From Patescibacteria group bacterium (GTDB lineage: Bacteria > Patescibacteria > UBA1384 > JAMDBS01), in contig JAMDBS010000020.1 in the NCBI GenBank assembly GCA_023487325.1, positions 1-23,149 of the forward strand: a DNA stretch of 23,149 nucleotides, written 5' to 3'. Position numbers and translations under genes: made by a program. Under the pieces are notes generated by a model that was given only the letters and a program-made list of their open reading frames with translations, ran no database searches and had not been told where the DNA came from. Of this stretch, positions 21,716 through 23,149 are shown piece by piece (positions within the stretch are counted from its first letter, which is position 1; the number at the start of each line of letters is the position of its first letter).

Positions 21716-22478
21716 AATTTTAATTTCCGCTGAGGGTGGACAAGGCGGGCAAGTTTTAGCTGAGTTATTGTGCTCTGCTGCATATAAAGCTGGCTTCAAA
21801 GTATCACAAATGCCCCATTATGGCGTAGAAAAACGCGGCGGCATATCGCTTTCATATGTAATAATCTCTAAATCACCAATTAGTGACCCAAAATTTTCTT
21901 CCGCCGATATTATCGTTGCCACAACATGGCGACAAATCGAGATACCTAAAAATTATCAAAAGCATAGCAGCATAATTATTAATGGACAAGCATTAGCTAA
22001 AATTATTCGCGGACAAAAATTAAATTATCGTTCTTTAAATATGGCAATCTTGGGGATACTGGTTAACGAACTAAAAAAATGTGGCATTTCTTTAAATGAA
22101 AAAAGGGTTGAAAAATTAATTATAGAAAAATTTAAAAACAAATCAGATTTTACTGACAATATTAATGCCTTTAATTTAGGACTGGATCTGGAGCGGTCAA
22201 AATACAATCTTAGCTTAGAAACAATATTAAAACCGCAGTTTAATCCAATATCAACCAAAGTCACGGGAAAACAATACTTTATTTTTCCTAACCTTTGCAA
22301 AGGATGTGGCCTGTGTGTAGAGGTTTGTCCGGTTAAGGCTCTCGATTGGTCTGAGGAGAATATCAATTTTTTAGGCAGAACTTTGCCACGAGTAGATATT
22401 ACCAAATGCATAGCCTGCAAAAGATGCCAAAATATTTGTCCGGAATGCGCAATTAAAGTAGTTAAAAGTGGAAAATGA
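21708..22478 (+). CDS. 2-oxoacid:ferredoxin oxidoreductase, gamma subunit fused to 2[4Fe-4S] ferredoxin
   Basis: Residues 1 to about 185 are a KorC/POR-gamma domain with the nucleotide-type loop SAEGGQGGQ (8-16) and PHYGVEKRGG near 45, which contacts the catalytic subunits. Residues about 190-256 form a bacterial ferredoxin with two C-x2-C-x2-C-x3-C sets (C197, C200, C203, C207 and C234, C237, C240, C244), the delta-type electron-transfer module. In many organisms gamma and delta are separate genes, so this is a C-D fusion giving a three-gene complex. The start overlaps the beta gene by 8 bases. Electrons would pass to free ferredoxin; no hydrogenase is in the window. Confidence 0.92.
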   Translation: MIKILISAEGGQGGQVLAELLCSAAYKAGFKVSQMPHYGVEKRGGISLSYVIISKSPISDPKFSSADIIVATTWRQIEIPKNYQKHSSIIINGQALAKIIRGQKLNYRSLNMAILGILVNELKKCGISLNEKRVEKLIIEKFKNKSDFTDNINAFNLGLDLERSKYNLSLETILKPQFNPISTKVTGKQYFIFPNLCKGCGLCVEVCPVKALDWSEENINFLGRTLPRVDITKCIACKRCQNICPECAIKVVKSGK

Positions 22479-22501
22479 AAAACTGAAAGTTAAAAATACA
22501 T

Positions 22502-23149
22502 ATGAAGCAAACTGGGATAGAAATAATTAAAATTCTTAAAGATGCAGGATATCAGGCGTATTTTGCTGGTGGCTGCGTGCGAGACATTTTACTTAAAATT
22601 AAACCAAAAGACTACGACATCGTAACATCAGCCAAGCCAGAAGAAGTAGAAAACATATTACCTAAAACTTATGCCGTAGGCAAGCAATTTGGTGTGATTG
22701 TGGCACTGTTTGGCAAATTTAAATACGAGATTGCAACTTTTCGCAGCGAAGGAAGGTATTTAGATCGCCGACGACCGTCAAACGTGTTTTGGTCATCAGC
22801 CCAGGAAGACGCTAAGCGCAGAGATTTTACAATTAATGGTATGTTTTATGATCCAGTAAAGGAAAAAGTTGTTGATTACGTCGGCGGCCAAGAAGATCTT
22901 AAGAATAAGATTTTACGCTTTATAGGTAACCCAAATGACCGTATCAAAGAAGATTATTTGCGAATATTGCGTGCCGTAAGGTTTAAAAATACACTCGGTT
23001 TTGAGTATGATCCGCGGACATGGCAGGCTATTAAGAATAATGCCTATTTAGTACAAAAAATATCTGGAGAACGAATTCGCGACGAATTAAATAAAATGTT
23101 TTTACATCCGTCGCGAGCGCAGGCAGTACTAGATTTATCAAAAAGCGAT
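22502..23149 (+). CDS. CCA-adding tRNA nucleotidyltransferase / poly(A) polymerase family (3' end cut by window)
   Basis: The reading frame is open from the ATG at 22502 to the window edge (216 codons seen). The head domain of class II CCA-adding enzymes is clear: FAGGCVRDILL (about 20-30), the metal-binding D-Y-D in KPKDYDIVTSA, ATFRSEGRY, RRDFTINGM (about 116-124) and DYLRILRAVRF. The neck domain begins with SGERIRDELNKM. The enzyme adds or repairs the 3' CCA of tRNAs; both tRNA genes in this window already encode CCA, so repair is the likely role here. No clear ribosome site precedes the ATG, which lies 23 bases after the ferredoxin-fusion gene. CCA-adding versus A-adding type cannot be settled without the rest. 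Confidence 0.93.
   Translation, partial: MKQTGIEIIKILKDAGYQAYFAGGCVRDILLKIKPKDYDIVTSAKPEEVENILPKTYAVGKQFGVIVALFGKFKYEIATFRSEGRYLDRRRPSNVFWSSAQEDAKRRDFTINGMFYDPVKEKVVDYVGGQEDLKNKILRFIGNPNDRIKEDYLRILRAVRFKNTLGFEYDPRTWQAIKNNAYLVQKISGERIRDELNKMFLHPSRAQAVLDLSKSD

Noticed and set aside
10465..22478. TGA recoding as in some Patescibacteria lineages
   Set aside because: TGA ends several genes at family-expected positions and no in-frame TGA interrupts a conserved domain.

Overview
The window is AT-rich bacterial DNA with short intergenic gaps, small genes and mostly ATG starts. TGA is used as an ordinary stop (for example at the ends of pduL, the P-type ATPase and the KorC-ferredoxin gene), so the code is standard. 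Several traits suggest a small-genome fermenter such as a Patescibacteria/CPR member: a bifunctional glucose/mannose phosphate isomerase, a bare single-RRM protein, DUF5655 and DUF2207 proteins, a short PrmC and short palindromic or heptameric repeats. That assignment is inference; no marker gene here proves it. Nothing phage-like, no insertion sequence and no CRISPR array was seen.

Layout. Positions 1-1023 hold tRNA-Leu(CAA) and tsaC on the minus strand, back to back with a plus-strand tRNA-Ala(CGC). Positions 1040-3709 hold a DUF5655 protein, a membrane-anchored alpha/beta hydrolase and a membrane-anchored Asp-box protein. A DUF2207 membrane protein (3846-5561) runs on the minus strand. Next comes a small RRM RNA-binding protein with a strong promoter, a structured leader and a clean terminator (5620-6092). 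A stretch with competing inverted repeats (6112-6180) precedes a likely operon of a ZIP-like metal transporter, prmC and a P2-type cation ATPase (6312-10467). A small Cys-rich protein of unknown function has its own promoter and terminator (10464-10890).

From 10958 to 22478 all genes are on the plus strand and form a carbon/energy block: phosphoglucose/phosphomannose isomerase, enolase, three consecutive full-length cofactor-independent phosphoglycerate mutase genes, PduL-type phosphotransacylase, acetate kinase and a three-gene 2-oxoacid:ferredoxin oxidoreductase whose gamma subunit is fused to a two-cluster ferredoxin. Read as a pathway, this covers entry of hexose phosphate, 3-PG to PEP, and 2-oxoacid to acyl-CoA to acyl-phosphate to acid plus ATP. 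No PEP-to-pyruvate enzyme lies in the window. The window ends inside a CCA-adding enzyme gene.

The most notable points are the triple gpmI array, whose third member has lost a substrate-binding arginine; an in-frame repeat element inside prmC whose heptamers resemble a tandem repeat between eno and gpmI; the structured leader of the RRM gene; and the mutually exclusive hairpins ahead of the metal transporter.
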